A stretch of 64,000 nucleotides of DNA. Source: Arthrobacter sp. MN05-02. GTDB lineage: Bacteria; Actinomycetota; Actinomycetes; Actinomycetales; Micrococcaceae. A model generated the notes under the pieces. That model worked only from the letters and a program-made list of their open reading frames with translations. It was not told the origin of the DNA and did no database searches. The translations under genes were made by a program, and so were the position numbers. This document shows positions 62,975 to 64,000 of this stretch, piece by piece (the stretch's first letter is position 1; every line of letters starts with the position of its first letter). Location of the stretch: contig AP018697.1 in assembly GCA_004001285.1 (NCBI GenBank), forward strand, positions 1,550,001-1,614,000, in the 5' to 3' direction.

Positions 62975-64000
62975 TCACGCGAGGCCGCGGCGGACGAGCA
63001 GGGGCTGCAGGTCGGCGTCCCGGCCGCGGAAGGCGCGGAAGGCCTCCAGCGGGTCGACGCTGTTGCCCCGCGACAGCAGCTCCCGCCGGAAGTGGTCCCC
63101 GTTGACGCGCGTCAGGCCGCCCGAGGACTTGAACCACTCCACGGTGTCGGCGTCGAGTATCTCGCTCCAGATGTAGGCGTAGTAGGACGCCGCGTACCCG
63201 CCGGCAAAGATGTGCTTGAAGTAGGAAGTGCGGTACCGCGGCGGAACGGGCGCGAAGTCGACCCCGGCGTCGGCGAGTGCCGAGGCTTCGAAGGCCAGCG
63301 GGTCCTCGACGACCGTACCCGGCGGGACGGAGTGCCAGGCCAGATCCAGCAGAGTGGCGCCGAGGTAGGCCGTCGTCTCGAATCCCTCGCCCCAGGCTCC
63401 GGCGGCGTGGATGCGGTCGATGACGTCCTGGGGGAGCGCTTCACCCGTCTCGTGGTGGCGGGCGTAGTTCGCCACGATCTCCGGCCAGAGGATCCACATC
63501 TCGTTGACCTGCGACGGGTACTCCACGAAGTCGCGCGGGACGGACGTCCCGGAGAAGAGCGGGTAGGTGACGTCGGAGAACAGTCCGTGCAGTGCGTGGC
63601 CGAACTCGTGGAACGCGGTGACCACCTGGTCGTAGGACAGCAGCGTGGGCTCGCCGGCCGCGGGCCTCGAGATGTTCAGGTTGTTGATGACGACGGCGCG
63701 TGTCCCGTGGAGCCGCGACTGGTCCACGAAGGAGTTCATCCAGGCACCCCCGCTCTTCGTGTCGCGCGTGTAGTAGTCGCCGAGGAACAGGCCGAGTCCC
63801 GAGCCGTCGTCGTTGAAGACCTCCCACACCCGCACATCGGGGTGGTACCCGAGAAGGTCGGGGCGCTCGCTGAACGTCAGGCCGTACAGGCGGTTCGCGG
63901 CGTAGAACACTCCGTCGTGGAGGACGCGCTCGAGTTCGAAGTAGGGGCGGAGCGCGTCCAGGTCGACGTCGAACCGCGCCCTGCGCACCTTCGCCGCGTA
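62975..64000 (-). CDS. M3-family metallopeptidase (Dcp/oligopeptidase A type), 5' end outside window
   Basis: C-terminal 341 residues of a zinc peptidase; the start lies beyond the right edge. The zinc motif is TAFHEFGHALHGLFSD, the third-ligand Glu lies in YPSQVNEMWI, and substrate-binding His/Tyr residues are found in RYRTSYFKHIFAGGYAASYYAYIW. This matches peptidyl-dipeptidase Dcp and oligopeptidase A, cytoplasmic enzymes that finish degradation of small peptides. It ends 25 bp before the acetyltransferase start. Confidence 0.94.
   Translation of the reverse strand, partial: YAAKVRRARFDVDLDALRPYFELERVLHDGVFYAANRLYGLTFSERPDLLGYHPDVRVWEVFNDDGSGLGLFLGDYYTRDTKSGGAWMNSFVDQSRLHGTRAVVINNLNISRPAAGEPTLLSYDQVVTAFHEFGHALHGLFSDVTYPLFSGTSVPRDFVEYPSQVNEMWILWPEIVANYARHHETGEALPQDVIDRIHAAGAWGEGFETTAYLGATLLDLAWHSVPPGTVVEDPLAFEASALADAGVDFAPVPPRYRTSYFKHIFAGGYAASYYAYIWSEILDADTVEWFKSSGGLTRVNGDHFRRELLSRGNSVDPLEAFRAFRGRDADLQPLLVRRGLA

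Overview
The window looks like chromosomal DNA of a high-GC actinobacterium, most likely an Arthrobacter-like member of the Micrococcaceae. Supporting signs are a mycothiol-dependent formaldehyde dehydrogenase, a mycoredoxin, a phosphatidylinositol-phosphate synthase, ANTAR proteins, frequent GTG starts and tightly overlapping genes. The genus is inferred from gene content; no rRNA or tRNA was recognised.

Left part (1-13.3 kb): a catabolic or detoxification cluster. Two aldo/keto reductases and two paralogous XRE/MmyB-type regulators lie on the minus strand. Divergent to them runs a long plus-strand series: zinc alcohol dehydrogenase, Tat-exported hydrolase, SDR, PQQ-type sugar dehydrogenase lipoprotein, MFS exporter, cupin, lipocalin-like lipoprotein, SDR and cyclophilin-like lipoprotein. 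An SDR remnant and a DUF6152/DUF6644-like pair follow. A 23-bp palindrome sits on the divergent promoter.

13.3-22.6 kb: a polyol (mannitol/sorbitol-type) operon with a binding protein, two permeases, sorbitol-type dehydrogenase, PfkB fructokinase, a fused P-loop kinase/mannitol dehydrogenase and a MarR regulator. A divergent AraC regulator faces it. No transporter ATPase is present, so a shared one is implied.

22.6-26.8 kb: an accessory patch of broken genes (helicase-associated-domain pseudogene, Walker-less ATPase-like duplicates, DUF4352 fragment) around one intact DUF2510-DUF4041-GIY-YIG protein. That architecture resembles the SNIPE anti-phage nuclease and is the best defence candidate here.

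26.8-36.3 kb: mixed genes, including a CbbX-like AAA ATPase, acetyltransferases, two stand-alone ANTAR proteins, a formate/nitrite transporter, a YegP-like protein, a frameshifted enoyl reductase-like gene and a glyoxalase remnant.

36.5-64 kb: higher-GC, core-like genome. It carries rnz, an AlkD-like protein, a glycosyltransferase, a YpfJ-like metallopeptidase, a Rieske/DUF2231 protein, an EmrB-type exporter, TPP-riboswitch-controlled thiM-thiE (both frameshifted), mscR with an MBL hydrolase, mycoredoxin, chorismate mutase, thrS-HIT-PIP synthase, a sigma factor, a SAM-IV-type riboswitch ahead of an AmiS/UreI transporter and SfnB-like flavoprotein operon, pdxS, and an M3 peptidase cut by the window end. 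Frameshifts in homopolymer or dinucleotide runs recur in several otherwise conserved genes, so either local gene decay or residual sequencing error must be considered.
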